Source: JBNJEM01 sp051745935
GTDB lineage: Bacteria > Planctomycetota > Planctomycetia > Pirellulales > Pirellulaceae
Length of the DNA stretch: 10,998 nt
Assembly (NCBI GenBank): GCA_051745935.1
Contig: JBNJEM010000215.1
Span: 1 to 10,998 of the forward strand
Reading direction: 5' to 3'
Shown: in pieces, positions 1 through 7,136 of the stretch
How the letters are laid out: each line of letters starts with the position of its first letter
How positions within the stretch are numbered: position 1 is the first letter of the stretch
Made by a program: the position numbers and the translations under genes
The notes under the pieces: model-generated
What the model saw: only the letters and a program-made list of their open reading frames with translations
Told to the model about the DNA's origin: nothing
Database searches by the model: none

Positions 1-2952
1 GTTCGCGCGCTGGGGGTGCTCGGGGGGCCCGAGGCCACGGCGGTCATTTGTCGGTTTTTGGGAAAGTCCCCCCCGTCGTCTGAATCGTTACGTCCGATGG
101 TGTCGGCGGGGATACGATCCCTGGGACGTTTGAAAGACGAGCGCGGCTTCGATTACTTGGTACACCTTCTTGACGATCCGATGTGGGCTCGCCGGGCGGC
201 CGAAGCCCTTGGGGACTTTGGCGACGCGCGGGCCGTCCCCCATTTGCTCTCCGCCTACGCGCGGTACGCCAAACGTTTGGACGGATCCGATCCGCCCGAC
301 GTGCCGTTGGATGACAAGATGTCATTTCCCAGTGAAGATCGGATGCTGGAAACCCCGTATTGCATTATTCTGGCTTTGAGTCGGTTCAACCTCGACGATC
401 CTCGGACCATCGCGGCGCTGCGCGAGCTGGCGCCGTTGTTGCTTGCGAACCACCCCGGGGATCATGACACGTTTTTCTTGTACGAGCCGGAGCCGGCGCA
501 TCAATTGACGCGTTACTTGCTGGAAACGTGCGGCCTGCGCGAGGAGGCCCTGGAACATGCGTTCGGGTTATTGGAGCAGGAGGAAAACGAGGCGCCGGCC
601 ACGGGTAAGCGGCAGTGGCCGGTGTTTCCGCCGTATCGAGCGGCCTCGTGGTTGCCCACGCTGTGTACGGAGCCCGGGGATTTGCCGCGTTTGCTGGCAT
701 TGCTCGAACACGACGAGGGCTGGGTGCGATTGAACGCCGCCAAGGCGATTGCCTGGCTGGGTGATCGTCGGGCCATCGAGCCGGTGGCCCGGATTCTGGC
801 CGAGACACCGCCGGAGGCTGAGTTTGGTTATAGCGGAACCTTTAAGGACGAAGAATACGCTGATCCGGCGCCTCGCTGGCGCGAAGGGCTAATCCGCGCC
901 CTGGGATTGCTCGGGGCCCACGAGCATACCAAGTTGATCGCAGGCATCTTGGACGACGAGCGATCCGTGCTGGAAGTGCGGCGGGCCGCCGCGGACGCGC
1001 TGGTCGATTTGGGAAATGACCAGGCCCTGGCCGCATTGCGGCGGGCGGCGTCGGAGCATCCATTCTTCAGCATTCGCCACGTGGCTCGCGACGGGTTGCG
1101 GGCTGCGGGGGTTGCATGGAACGATAAGGACTCGAACGGTAAGGACTCGCGATCCACGAAACAGCCGCCCCCAGACCATGCGCGCACTCCAGCCGCGCCG
1201 GAACGCCCCGAAACGGCGGAGACAACCTCGGTACCGTCCGGAATGTCGCCCCATATACCGGTCGCGGATGACTTTCTCCGCCGCGAGTCCGACCAACGGG
1301 AGGACGGCTTGCGTCGGGCAGCTTTCCACCCGGAAGAATCCAACCGGCTGAAATATAACGGACCTCGTGCCATCGTGTTCCTGAAAGGGAGCAACAACAT
1401 TCCGAACACGATCGGGACGGTGGAGCAGGCGGACCGGTGGCGCCAAACCTATGTCGTCACTGATTCGGGCCCCGCCTATCGTCCCGCTCGCAACCTCTAT
1501 CTGCTAAGCCCTGTCCGGCCAGATGGCAAGGTTACCCCAGTGACGAACTTCCCGGACGGGTACGTGGCCGAACCGGAACTTTCATGGGCGGGGGACCACG
1601 TCTTGTTTTGCCGCCGTGGCGAAGAAGATCCGTGGTGGCACATCTGGCGGGTCGATTTGGATGGCGGCAACTTGAAACAGTTGACCGAAGGCCCTTACCA
1701 TCACGTGGGCCCCATCCATGTGGCCGACGGTCGAATCGTTTGTGCCAGTTCGCGTTTGGGAATCCGAGACGAATACCACGGCTACCCCTGCACGGGGTTG
1801 GTTGTCATGAATCCGGACGGCACCGATATCCAACCCATTGCAACGAACATTGGCCGAGACAACGAACCGGCGTTGTTGCCGGATGGCCGCTTGGTTTTCA
1901 GCCGTTTAGAGGTATTCTACTCGCGGAACAAGACCGAGCTGACCCTGCACGCGGCCCATGTCGATGGTACGCAGGACGTGGTCCTGTACGGGCCGGAGAG
2001 ACGCCGGTTTTGGCGCGACTTGGACCACGGCCCGCGCACGCCGGCTGATGGCCAGGAAGCCCCCCTGACGCACCGGGTTCTCCGCATGACGCAGCCACAA
2101 CCGATGCCCAACGGCGACGGGGTGATTGCAGTGACTCAGGGAGGCCTGATCGTTGTGGGGCCGCGGCGCGACCGTGAAACCTTCGTGTCGCCCGCTAACA
2201 AGAAGCGGGCCTATACGACGCCTTTTCCACTGCCCGATGGCCGCGTGCTGTGCGCGTCGACCTTGAAGACGTCGGACCGCGAGGAGGTTGACCTGGGCAT
2301 CTACATGTTGGATCCCGAGACGAAGTCGCTGGAGTTGATTTACAACGACCCGGACACGGCTGATTTTGAAGCTCGACCGGTTCTGGCCCGGAAGCCACCC
2401 CCTACCATGCCCAACGCGACCCGCCCCCAAGGCTATACGGGGCGTTTCCTCTGCTCATCGGTCCATGATACACAGGAAGCCGAGGTCGAATCGCGTGGGC
2501 GTCTGGTTCGTCTGATTGAAGGCGTGCCCATGGTGGCTCGGCACAGCACCCAGACCAACCCTTGGGAGGTCTGGAAAAATCACGGGGGAACACGGGCTCG
2601 CGTACTGGGGACCGTCCCGTTGGCCGCGGATGGTTCGTTTTTCGTCGAGGCCCCCGCTGATCGCCTCCTTCACTTTCAGGTGCTCGATAGCGACCGGCGA
2701 GTGGTCGGTAACCAGCTGACCTGGATCTACAGTCGCCCCGGCGAAACAAAGGCTTGCGTCGGCTGCCATGAACCCCCACACACCACGACCAGCGTGAATT
2801 CATCGCTGGCTTCCCAGTTCGATCCGGTGAAACTGGTTCCGCGCGAGCGGGAGTTCCGGTATCGGGCCAAAGCCTGGTTCAAGGGGCATTTGCCCGCGAA
2901 GATTGAAGAACGAACACGCACCGTGCGCGCGGTGAATCTTTTCGGACGGTGA
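1..2952 (+). CDS. HEAT-repeat / beta-propeller / CxxCH haem protein, hydrazine-synthase-alpha-like (5' partial)
   Basis: The frame is open from base 1 to a TGA at 2950-2952, so the true start lies upstream; residues are numbered from base 1 (983 visible). Residues 1 to about 370 are helical HEAT/PBS-lyase-like repeats (recurrent A..AL..LGD.RA patterns). A Pro/Ser/Thr-rich low-complexity linker follows (about 371-418), then residues 419-453 encoded by a dispersed repeat. From about 455 there are TolB/PD40-like propeller blades (for example LDGGNLKQLTEGP and PDGRLVFSR). The segment after residue 800 resembles the hydrazine synthase alpha middle domain found in many planctomycete proteins and ends in one haem-c motif, CVGCHE, at C919-H923 (bases 2755-2769). 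The family suggests a periplasmic redox or binding role. The substrate is unknown, and true hydrazine synthesis is not implied. Domain calls are from pattern memory only. Confidence 0.8.
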   Translation, partial: VRALGVLGGPEATAVICRFLGKSPPSSESLRPMVSAGIRSLGRLKDERGFDYLVHLLDDPMWARRAAEALGDFGDARAVPHLLSAYARYAKRLDGSDPPDVPLDDKMSFPSEDRMLETPYCIILALSRFNLDDPRTIAALRELAPLLLANHPGDHDTFFLYEPEPAHQLTRYLLETCGLREEALEHAFGLLEQEENEAPATGKRQWPVFPPYRAASWLPTLCTEPGDLPRLLALLEHDEGWVRLNAAKAIAWLGDRRAIEPVARILAETPPEAEFGYSGTFKDEEYADPAPRWREGLIRALGLLGAHEHTKLIAGILDDERSVLEVRRAAADALVDLGNDQALAALRRAASEHPFFSIRHVARDGLRAAGVAWNDKDSNGKDSRSTKQPPPDHARTPAAPERPETAETTSVPSGMSPHIPVADDFLRRESDQREDGLRRAAFHPEESNRLKYNGPRAIVFLKGSNNIPNTIGTVEQADRWRQTYVVTDSGPAYRPARNLYLLSPVRPDGKVTPVTNFPDGYVAEPELSWAGDHVLFCRRGEEDPWWHIWRVDLDGGNLKQLTEGPYHHVGPIHVADGRIVCASSRLGIRDEYHGYPCTGLVVMNPDGTDIQPIATNIGRDNEPALLPDGRLVFSRLEVFYSRNKTELTLHAAHVDGTQDVVLYGPERRRFWRDLDHGPRTPADGQEAPLTHRVLRMTQPQPMPNGDGVIAVTQGGLIVVGPRRDRETFVSPANKKRAYTTPFPLPDGRVLCASTLKTSDREEVDLGIYMLDPETKSLELIYNDPDTADFEARPVLARKPPPTMPNATRPQGYTGRFLCSSVHDTQEAEVESRGRLVRLIEGVPMVARHSTQTNPWEVWKNHGGTRARVLGTVPLAADGSFFVEAPADRLLHFQVLDSDRRVVGNQLTWIYSRPGETKACVGCHEPPHTTTSVNSSLASQFDPVKLVPREREFRYRAKAWFKGHLPAKIEERTRTVRAVNLFGR
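1254..1357 (+). repeat. R1 dispersed 104-bp element, copy A (in frame inside a gene)
   Basis: This copy begins TATACCGGTCGCGG and ends CTGAAATATA. It matches copy C (10590-10693) at 100 of 104 positions and the reverse complement of copy B (7020-7123) at 100 of 104, with no gaps. It is read through by the haem-protein gene as a charged peptide containing DDFLRRESDQRED and RRAAFHPEESNRLKY. It sits exactly between the linker and the first propeller strand. A 6-bp inverted pair, TCGCGG and CCGCGA, lies near its left end. All comparisons were made by eye. Confidence 0.95.
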
Positions 2953-2954
2953 TG

Positions 2955-3098
2955 GATGGTCGCCTGATTTCGGTCCACGGTTTCAAATTCGCCCCGAGGC
3001 TTCAACAGTGCCATGACGGTGAGGTCCCCGTATTGATCCGCGTTGAAACACGGGCGGGCCACGGCGCCGGAAAACCGACCGACACGGTCATTGAAAGG
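2955..3098 (+). pseudogene. Remnant of a prolyl oligopeptidase (S9A) C-terminus
   Basis: The translation of this stretch contains HGFKFAPRLQ, PVLIRVETRAGHGAGKPT and DTVIER. These correspond closely to the C-terminal end of prolyl oligopeptidases, where the histidine in the AGHGAGKP context completes the Ser-Asp-His triad (here CAC at 3060-3062). Only about 48 residues survive. The nucleophile elbow, the catalytic Asp, the propeller and the last C-terminal helix are missing, so it cannot be an active peptidase. The frame happens to run on into the radical SAM gene, and an in-frame GTG at 2949 overlaps the stop of the preceding gene. A longer radical SAM ORF is therefore possible on paper, but that family has no such N-terminal extension. 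It is most likely the scar of a deletion. Confidence 0.75.
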
Positions 3099-3113
3099 AT
3101 ATCGGGGCCCATC

Positions 3114-4070
3114 ATGAGTTCCTCGGCGGATCAATACGTGGTCGATTCGTTTGAACCCGCCTACGTTTCACTGGGCCGTGACGAGCTGAGCGGGCGGGTG
3201 ACGGCGGCGCTGGAGGAGCTGGAACACTGTGGTGCTTGCCCTCGAACCTGCAACGTGAATCGGCGCGAAAACGAGATTGGAAGGTGCCATACCGGCCGTC
3301 TGGCTCGCGTGATCGGTGCGTTTCCGCACCTGGGCGAGGAAGATTGTCTTCGGGGCTGGGCCGGTTCCGGCACGATTTTCGTCAGCCGCTGCAACCTGAG
3401 TTGCGTGTTTTGCCAAAACCATGATACCAGCCAGCACGACGCGGGCCAGGAATTATCGGCCCGCCAGATCGCGGACCTCATGTTACAACTGCAGGGCCGG
3501 GGGTGTCACAACATCAATCTCGTTACTCCGGAACATGTCGTGCCGCAAATGCTGGAAGCTCTCGTCGAGGCCATTGCCGCTGGATTACGATTGCCAATCG
3601 TTTACAACACCAGCGGGTACGATTCCCTGCGGTCGCTCAAATGGCTCGATGGCATCGTTGATATCTACATGCCCGATTTCAAGTTCTGGAAGCCCGAGAC
3701 GGCCGAGCGGCTCTGCGGCGCCGCGGACTATCCGGAACGCGCGCGGGAAGCGATCGCCGAGATGCATCGCCAGGTGGGGCCGCTCAAGTTCACTCGCGAT
3801 TCGCTGGCCTGTCGCGGAGTCCTGGTCCGACACCTGGTCATGCCGAACCAGCTTGAAGAATCCGCCGCCATATTCCAATGGCTCGCTCGGCTTTCTCCCG
3901 ATACATTCGTCAATATCATGGGACAGTATAGGCCTGATTACTTGGTGGGGACATCGGCGCCGAACGGCAGCCAAACGTATTCCGACATCAATCGCCGCCC
4001 CACGCGGCGGGAACTGCAACAAGCCCGCCAACTGGCGTGCGAAGCTGGTTTGTGGCGTTTCGATCCGTAG
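3114..4070 (+). CDS. Radical SAM protein, PflX / pyruvate-formate-lyase-activating-enzyme-like (COG1313 type)
   Basis: A 318-residue protein when started at ATG 3114. The radical SAM cluster motif is C93-x3-C97-x2-C100 (SRCNLSCVFCQN), which would bind the [4Fe-4S] cluster that cleaves S-adenosylmethionine. An N-terminal cysteine set (C39, C42, C46, C58; CGACPRTC then GRC) precedes it, as is usual in PflX-like proteins, followed by the typical HLGEEDCLRGWAGSGTIF segment. Later blocks NLVTPEHVVP, YNTSGYDS and VDIYMPDFKFW are also family-typical. Despite the family name, no glycyl-radical enzyme is seen nearby and the substrate is unknown. A longer frame opens at GTG 2949, but its extra residues are a prolyl oligopeptidase remnant, so the internal ATG is preferred. 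Upstream signals are weak: AAAGGA at 3094-3099 is 14 bases away, and a G-run at 3104-3107 is closer. Confidence 0.88.
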   Translation: MSSSADQYVVDSFEPAYVSLGRDELSGRVTAALEELEHCGACPRTCNVNRRENEIGRCHTGRLARVIGAFPHLGEEDCLRGWAGSGTIFVSRCNLSCVFCQNHDTSQHDAGQELSARQIADLMLQLQGRGCHNINLVTPEHVVPQMLEALVEAIAAGLRLPIVYNTSGYDSLRSLKWLDGIVDIYMPDFKFWKPETAERLCGAADYPERAREAIAEMHRQVGPLKFTRDSLACRGVLVRHLVMPNQLEESAAIFQWLARLSPDTFVNIMGQYRPDYLVGTSAPNGSQTYSDINRRPTRRELQQARQLACEAGLWRFDP

Positions 4071-4148
4071 CGGTTTTCCAAGCGTTGGTTGTTGGAGGCT
4101 TGGGCTCGTCCTCATTGGAGAGCGCCACTTTTTTGCAATGCCAGTGTT

Positions 4149-4212
4149 TATCACTCAAAGTGTCAGCGTTTCGCGCCCTTCGAACGGCCCAGACGCGAAG
4201 CTTACAGTTTGA
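4149..4212 (+). repeat. R3 dispersed repeat, shortened copy
   Basis: The stretch from 4161 (GTTTCGCGCCCTTCGAAC) aligns with 10731 onward (GTTTGGCGCCCTTCAAAC), with four mismatches in 25 bases and then a 2-base gap. The stretch AGACGCGAAGCTTACAGTTT at 4191-4210 matches 10877-10896 with one mismatch. The two matching blocks are adjacent here but about 110 bases apart in the other copy. This fits an internal deletion between the two AGACGC words present there. Confidence 0.6.
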
Positions 4213-4401
4213 GTTATCAGTGTTCATTAACGGTTCCGTTACTCCCTCTTCGTGTACATGAAATATACCCTATTCAAGCCCCGAACCTGGACTTTTCCGC
4301 GATCAATTCATGCCGACACTGCTAGCGTCCCGCGAACTGGCGACCGAGGCCCGCCAACCCGCCGCAGCCTTTCCCATTGCACCCAGCCATTCTATTTTCC
4401 A

Positions 4402-4429
4402 TTGCTGCGATCGGCTGCCCACGGTATAA
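4402..4429 (+). promoter_or_regulatory. Possible sigma-70-like promoter for the LURP-one-like gene
   Basis: A TATAAA hexamer at 4424-4429 lies 16 bases after TTGCTG at 4402-4407, about 90 bases upstream of the chosen ATG at 4518. The -10 match is good but the -35 match is poor (three of six). A second TATAAC at 4493-4498 has no usable -35. This is a weak sequence-only suggestion. Confidence 0.2.
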
Positions 4430-4517
4430 ACCCAACCTGGCGTGTATCGTGCATCTGAGTTGTGTCGTCGTGTCATGGTTGGCCGACGGCGGTATAACGG
4501 GAAAGGACGGTTTGGAT

Positions 4518-5468
4518 ATGTCATCAGCCACTCAACGCTACGTCGACATGTGGGTGTTGCTCGGAATGCATCCCACGAATCTGGAGATTCTGCAGCAGTT
4601 GAAATCGGCGGACGATCGCCAATTCGGCGCCAACATGGACGTATGTGGCACGATTTCCGAACGGGACCCGAAAACGGACTGCTGGGAGGAGGTCTGCATG
4701 GCGGGGCTCCGGAGTGATATCTGGAACCCAGACGAAGCGGAACTGAAGAAGACCGTGAAAGCCCTTCGCGCCCAGCGTCGCAAGCATTCTCCACGGAAAG
4801 CCAACAAATCGGCTGGGAGCTCGAATGGAAAGGATAGTCGAGCAGTGGACAAGCTAGAGGCAGCGGAATCAACGAAACTTTCTAGCGGCGACATCGAAAA
4901 ACGCCGGCTGGTCACCAAGCTGTTTCGAACCACGGGCGAGAACATTCGTTGGACCGGTACCATCGAGGAGCTGACGACACGCGAGGTTCATAACTCAATC
5001 GGCTCCAAACATCCTTTGCTCTCCATGGTGGCGATTCTGCCGGGATATGAGTACCTGACGCTGGTCCAACAAAACCACCGCACTTTTCGGTTTCCGTCAC
5101 TCTACACGCTTTGCTTCCACGATGAAGCCAACGAGCGGACATGGTACGTCAACATCAAACGGAAATGGTTTTCGTTGGGAGCCGACTACGTTGTCGAATC
5201 AGAAGGCCGCCAAATTGGCGAGATTGACGGCAAGTTGATCGGATTTGGTTACAATGCCTATGTCACGGTGACCGAACCCACACTGGCTGCTAACGGTCAT
5301 TTCATGGATTTGCTGACGTTGTTCGCCACCAGTGTCGGATATCATCGTGCGATGCGCCGCAGTATACGGCGCCGGGTTGCCGCTACTCGGAGCGGACAGA
5401 CCGACCGTCATGTGATCGAAGACGAAGAACTGTGGTTGCTGAAGAATCCTCGCCGCCACGCTGCCTAA
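4518..5468 (+). CDS. Protein with LURP-one-related / tubby-like C-terminal domain
   Basis: A 316-residue protein. ATG 4518 is preceded by GGGAAAGGACGG, with AGGA at 4504-4507, a good ribosome binding site about 10 bases away. Residues 1-65 (MWVLLGMHPTNLEILQQL, DVCGTISERD) are unrecognised. Residues 75-130 are a Lys/Arg/Ser-rich, probably disordered linker. The part from about 205 to 300 reads like a LURP-one/tubby/scramblase-type beta-barrel: TWYVNIKRKWFSLGADYVV, GRQIGEIDGKLIGFGYNAYV, then a long C-terminal helix. In that fold the helix threads a 12-stranded barrel. Bacterial members are of unknown function, with membrane-lipid or phosphoinositide association proposed for eukaryotic relatives. 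There is no signal peptide. The gene stands alone. A charged open frame just after the stop may be a shifted C-terminal tail. Confidence 0.7.
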   Translation: MSSATQRYVDMWVLLGMHPTNLEILQQLKSADDRQFGANMDVCGTISERDPKTDCWEEVCMAGLRSDIWNPDEAELKKTVKALRAQRRKHSPRKANKSAGSSNGKDSRAVDKLEAAESTKLSSGDIEKRRLVTKLFRTTGENIRWTGTIEELTTREVHNSIGSKHPLLSMVAILPGYEYLTLVQQNHRTFRFPSLYTLCFHDEANERTWYVNIKRKWFSLGADYVVESEGRQIGEIDGKLIGFGYNAYVTVTEPTLAANGHFMDLLTLFATSVGYHRAMRRSIRRRVAATRSGQTDRHVIEDEELWLLKNPRRHAA

Positions 5469-5601
5469 ACCAGACTTGTTCAACGCCATTCGACGTGAAG
5501 CCAGGCGGGAGGAACGGCTTAGGCGCGAAAAAGAAATGCAGCGTTCTGGCTACAATCATGGAGGTACTCAGGAATTACTGAACATACGGGTGAGCCGATA
5601 A
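5443..5601 (+). other. Charged open frame after the LURP-one-like gene, possible frameshifted tail
   Basis: In the frame starting at 5443 there is a run of 52 codons ending with TAA at 5599-5601. It overlaps the last bases of the preceding gene and encodes a helical, strongly charged peptide (NAIRREARREERLRREKEM). It has no convincing start: TTG at 5476 and ATG at 5536 lack a ribosome binding site. It could be a lost C-terminal extension of the preceding protein after a single-base shift near 5455, or chance. Nothing recognisable is seen from 5602 to 5730. Confidence 0.25.
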
Positions 5602-5730
5602 GAATTGGTCGCTGAGCGGTGACTATCTATTATCCCGTTTTGTTCCGCGCTGTAAGAATGGATCGTCAAATGCCGCCGTCCCGTGATCCGTGATGATGGC
5701 ACGGCCGGGGCGCCAGCAAAAGACGAGCGA

Positions 5731-6546
5731 CTACGTGTCAAACAGATCTGCCTTTACGATGATGTTTCCCAAGTCGTTGTCACCCGGTTTCACGTCAACC
5801 TCCTTGGTGCCGCGTCGCCACGATTCAGACTGACCTTGGAAGGTTACTTCCGAGAGATAGCCCGCTTCTTCTTGCCAAAACATGAAATGCCGCGTTCCCA
5901 CAGGCACGTTTTGGATCTCGAATTGCCCGTTCTTGTCCGTCACGGCGACGTAGGGATGCTCCAAAATGACCAACCAGGCGAGTTCCCACGGGTGAATCGT
6001 GCACGTGACCTTCGCCGGCATTCGTTCCGCCATCGGGAACTCTTGCACATGGCTGGTTTTCGGGGGAAGGGTGACGTTGATGGATCGGTTTCTGAATGGA
6101 TCGATCTTGACCGCATCGCCCTTGGGATCCGCGTTACGAATCACGAGTTTTTGCGTGGTGCGCATCACCCGCACGTGAGGGTCGAATCGGCAGTATTTGC
6201 TTTTCAGCACGACTTTCTCGTCCGCGTTTTCCTGATAGCTATCGTGGATTTCAATGGTTTCCCCCCGCCCCGCGTACAGTCTAACAACCACGTTCTTGAT
6301 ACCATGGCTTTCGGAATCCACCAGCAACGTTTCGTCATACAGCGGGCATTGCCCACAGACGTCCTTGTCCTTCGTCACGGTGATTCGTTCTGGAACGGGT
6401 GGGGTCCCATCATAAACAATTCGACCACGCAGCGTGCCCCATTGGGCAGCCGTATCATGGCGAGCAATGACCGTTGGAACAGCGCACGCCGCCGTGACGC
6501 TACTGAGGAAACGTCGTCGTGAAAAGGATAAACCATTATGAGTCAT
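5731..6546 (-). CDS. Tat-exported cupredoxin-like / carboxypeptidase-regulatory-like protein
   Basis: A 271-residue protein. ATG is at 6546, with GGAG (about 6555-6558 on this strand) some six bases upstream. A twin-arginine signal S9-R-R-R-F-L14 followed by a hydrophobic stretch and small residues (SVTAACAVPTVIA) predicts Tat export. The mature part begins with a beta-strand module (GTLRGRIVYDGTPPVPERI) usual in planctomycete secreted proteins. A cupredoxin-like core follows with DPHVRVMRTTQKLVIRNAD and then CTIHPW (C182, H185), the typical Cys-x-x-His copper-ligand pair. A regulatory-like beta-sandwich ends the protein (VTDKNGQFEIQNVPVG, FWQEEAGY). Relatives usually have a histidine after the DPxG turn, as in DPVGHN; here it reads DPKGDAV, so one copper ligand may be lost. 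An electron-transfer or metal-binding periplasmic role is inferred. No partner gene lies nearby. Confidence 0.75.
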   Translation of the reverse strand: MTHNGLSFSRRRFLSSVTAACAVPTVIARHDTAAQWGTLRGRIVYDGTPPVPERITVTKDKDVCGQCPLYDETLLVDSESHGIKNVVVRLYAGRGETIEIHDSYQENADEKVVLKSKYCRFDPHVRVMRTTQKLVIRNADPKGDAVKIDPFRNRSINVTLPPKTSHVQEFPMAERMPAKVTCTIHPWELAWLVILEHPYVAVTDKNGQFEIQNVPVGTRHFMFWQEEAGYLSEVTFQGQSESWRRGTKEVDVKPGDNDLGNIIVKADLFDT

Positions 6547-6570
6547 CAGGCTCTCCGGTCAAATAGTGTC

Positions 6571-6604
6571 GTGGATGCAAGCAGTGAGTGGATGCAAGCA
6601 ATGA
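6571..6604. repeat. 17-bp tandem repeat, two units
   Basis: GTGGATGCAAGCAGTGA (6571-6587) is followed at once by GTGGATGCAAGCAATGA (6588-6604), with one mismatch. It starts 25 bases upstream of the cupredoxin-like start codon, so it lies in that gene's 5' leader or promoter. A paired operator is possible, as is replication slippage. Confidence 0.9.
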
Positions 6605-6748
6605 AATGTCATTGCGATTGATCATTCCAGCCGTTGGATCCTTGCGATTGGCGAGCTCGCCAGGGCAATTCATCCGCTCATGGGTCGAAGTCGCGCTGCC
6701 CCCCTTTTCGATCGGCATATCAATTATTCAATTCGTGTCCTCTAGCGG

Positions 6749-6884
6749 TCACCAAACCGGCACCCCAGCGGCACGGAGCCGAGCGATTTTCGGCTTGAAA
6801 CCCGTCCCGTTTTCAGGGGCCGACACTACTGACACTCAGTGCCAACAGCACAAACAGGCGCGCGATTCCTAGCGTTTCACGCAT
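6749..6884 (-). pseudogene. Possible decayed small secreted-protein gene
   Basis: On the minus strand, ATG at 6882-6884 opens a 23-codon frame (MRETLGIARLFVLLALSVSS, then a stop at 6813-6815) that looks like a textbook signal peptide. A shift of one base just before the stop continues the reading as a basic peptide containing GTGFKPKIARLRAAG up to a TGA at 6749-6751. A G-run precedes the ATG at only three bases. This may be a frameshifted tiny secreted-protein gene or the stump of a larger one. No family is recognised. Confidence 0.25.
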
Positions 6885-7019
6885 CAACCCCCCGGGTTGA
6901 TTTCAAACCTGGCGCGCTTCCTACGAATCGGCGGACTGTTTTGTTCTTCGGCGGTTGAAGGCGATTCTGTTCGTCTTGTTGCCACTTAATGGGACGTGGA
7001 GAACGGGGATGACTTGAAA

Positions 7020-7123
7020 TATATTTCAGGCGGTTAAATTCTTCCGGATGGAAAGCTGCCCGACGCAAGCCGTCCTCCCGTTGGTCGGACTCGCGGCGGA
7101 GAAAGTCATCCGCGACCGGTATA
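7020..7123 (-). repeat. R1 dispersed 104-bp element, copy B (intergenic)
   Basis: The reverse complement aligns without gaps to copies A and C, with four and six differences by eye. It is bounded by TATA on both sides like the others. Unlike copies A and C it is not inside a supported gene. A CC to TT change creates a TAA in the frame that copy C uses for protein. Its outer end forms a 14-bp palindrome with the flank (TGAAATATATTTCA, 7015-7028). Confidence 0.95.
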
Positions 7124-7136
7124 ATCGGCGATCGGA

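Larger units (their letters stand above)
4071..4517. other. Intergenic stretch with repeat remnant
   Basis: No convincing gene is seen in these 447 bases. They contain an imperfect stem (CCAAGC 4078-4083 with GCTTGG 4098-4103) just after the radical SAM stop, the R3 repeat remnant (4149-4212), and a possible promoter and ribosome binding site for the next gene. A reading frame is open from 4377 into the following gene, but its first 47 residues look random and an internal start with a good ribosome binding site is better. Confidence 0.6.
6547..7019. other. Gene-poor leader region upstream of the cupredoxin-like gene
   Basis: These 473 bases hold the ribosome binding site of the minus-strand gene, a 17-bp tandem repeat (6571-6604), a possible broken signal-peptide ORF (6749-6884) and a 6-bp hairpin CAACCC/GGGTTG with a CCC loop (6885-6899). 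No intact gene is supported on either strand. Confidence 0.55.

Noticed and set aside
2949..2952. GTG start overlapping the TGA of the preceding gene, suggesting translational coupling
   Set aside because: The residues that would be added to the radical SAM protein are a prolyl oligopeptidase remnant, so the overlap is probably accidental.
4078..4103. Possible terminator after the radical SAM gene (CCAAGC with GCTTGG)
   Set aside because: The loop is 14 bases long and no T-run follows, so termination is not supported.
3421..4212. Long alternative frame inside the radical SAM gene
   Set aside because: It overlaps a well-supported gene with intact motifs, and its translation is rich in Arg, Ser and Cys with no domain; it is a shadow frame.
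5683..6522. 279-codon plus-strand frame opposite the cupredoxin-like gene
   Set aside because: The minus-strand product has a Tat signal and recognisable motifs; the plus-strand frame is its antisense shadow.
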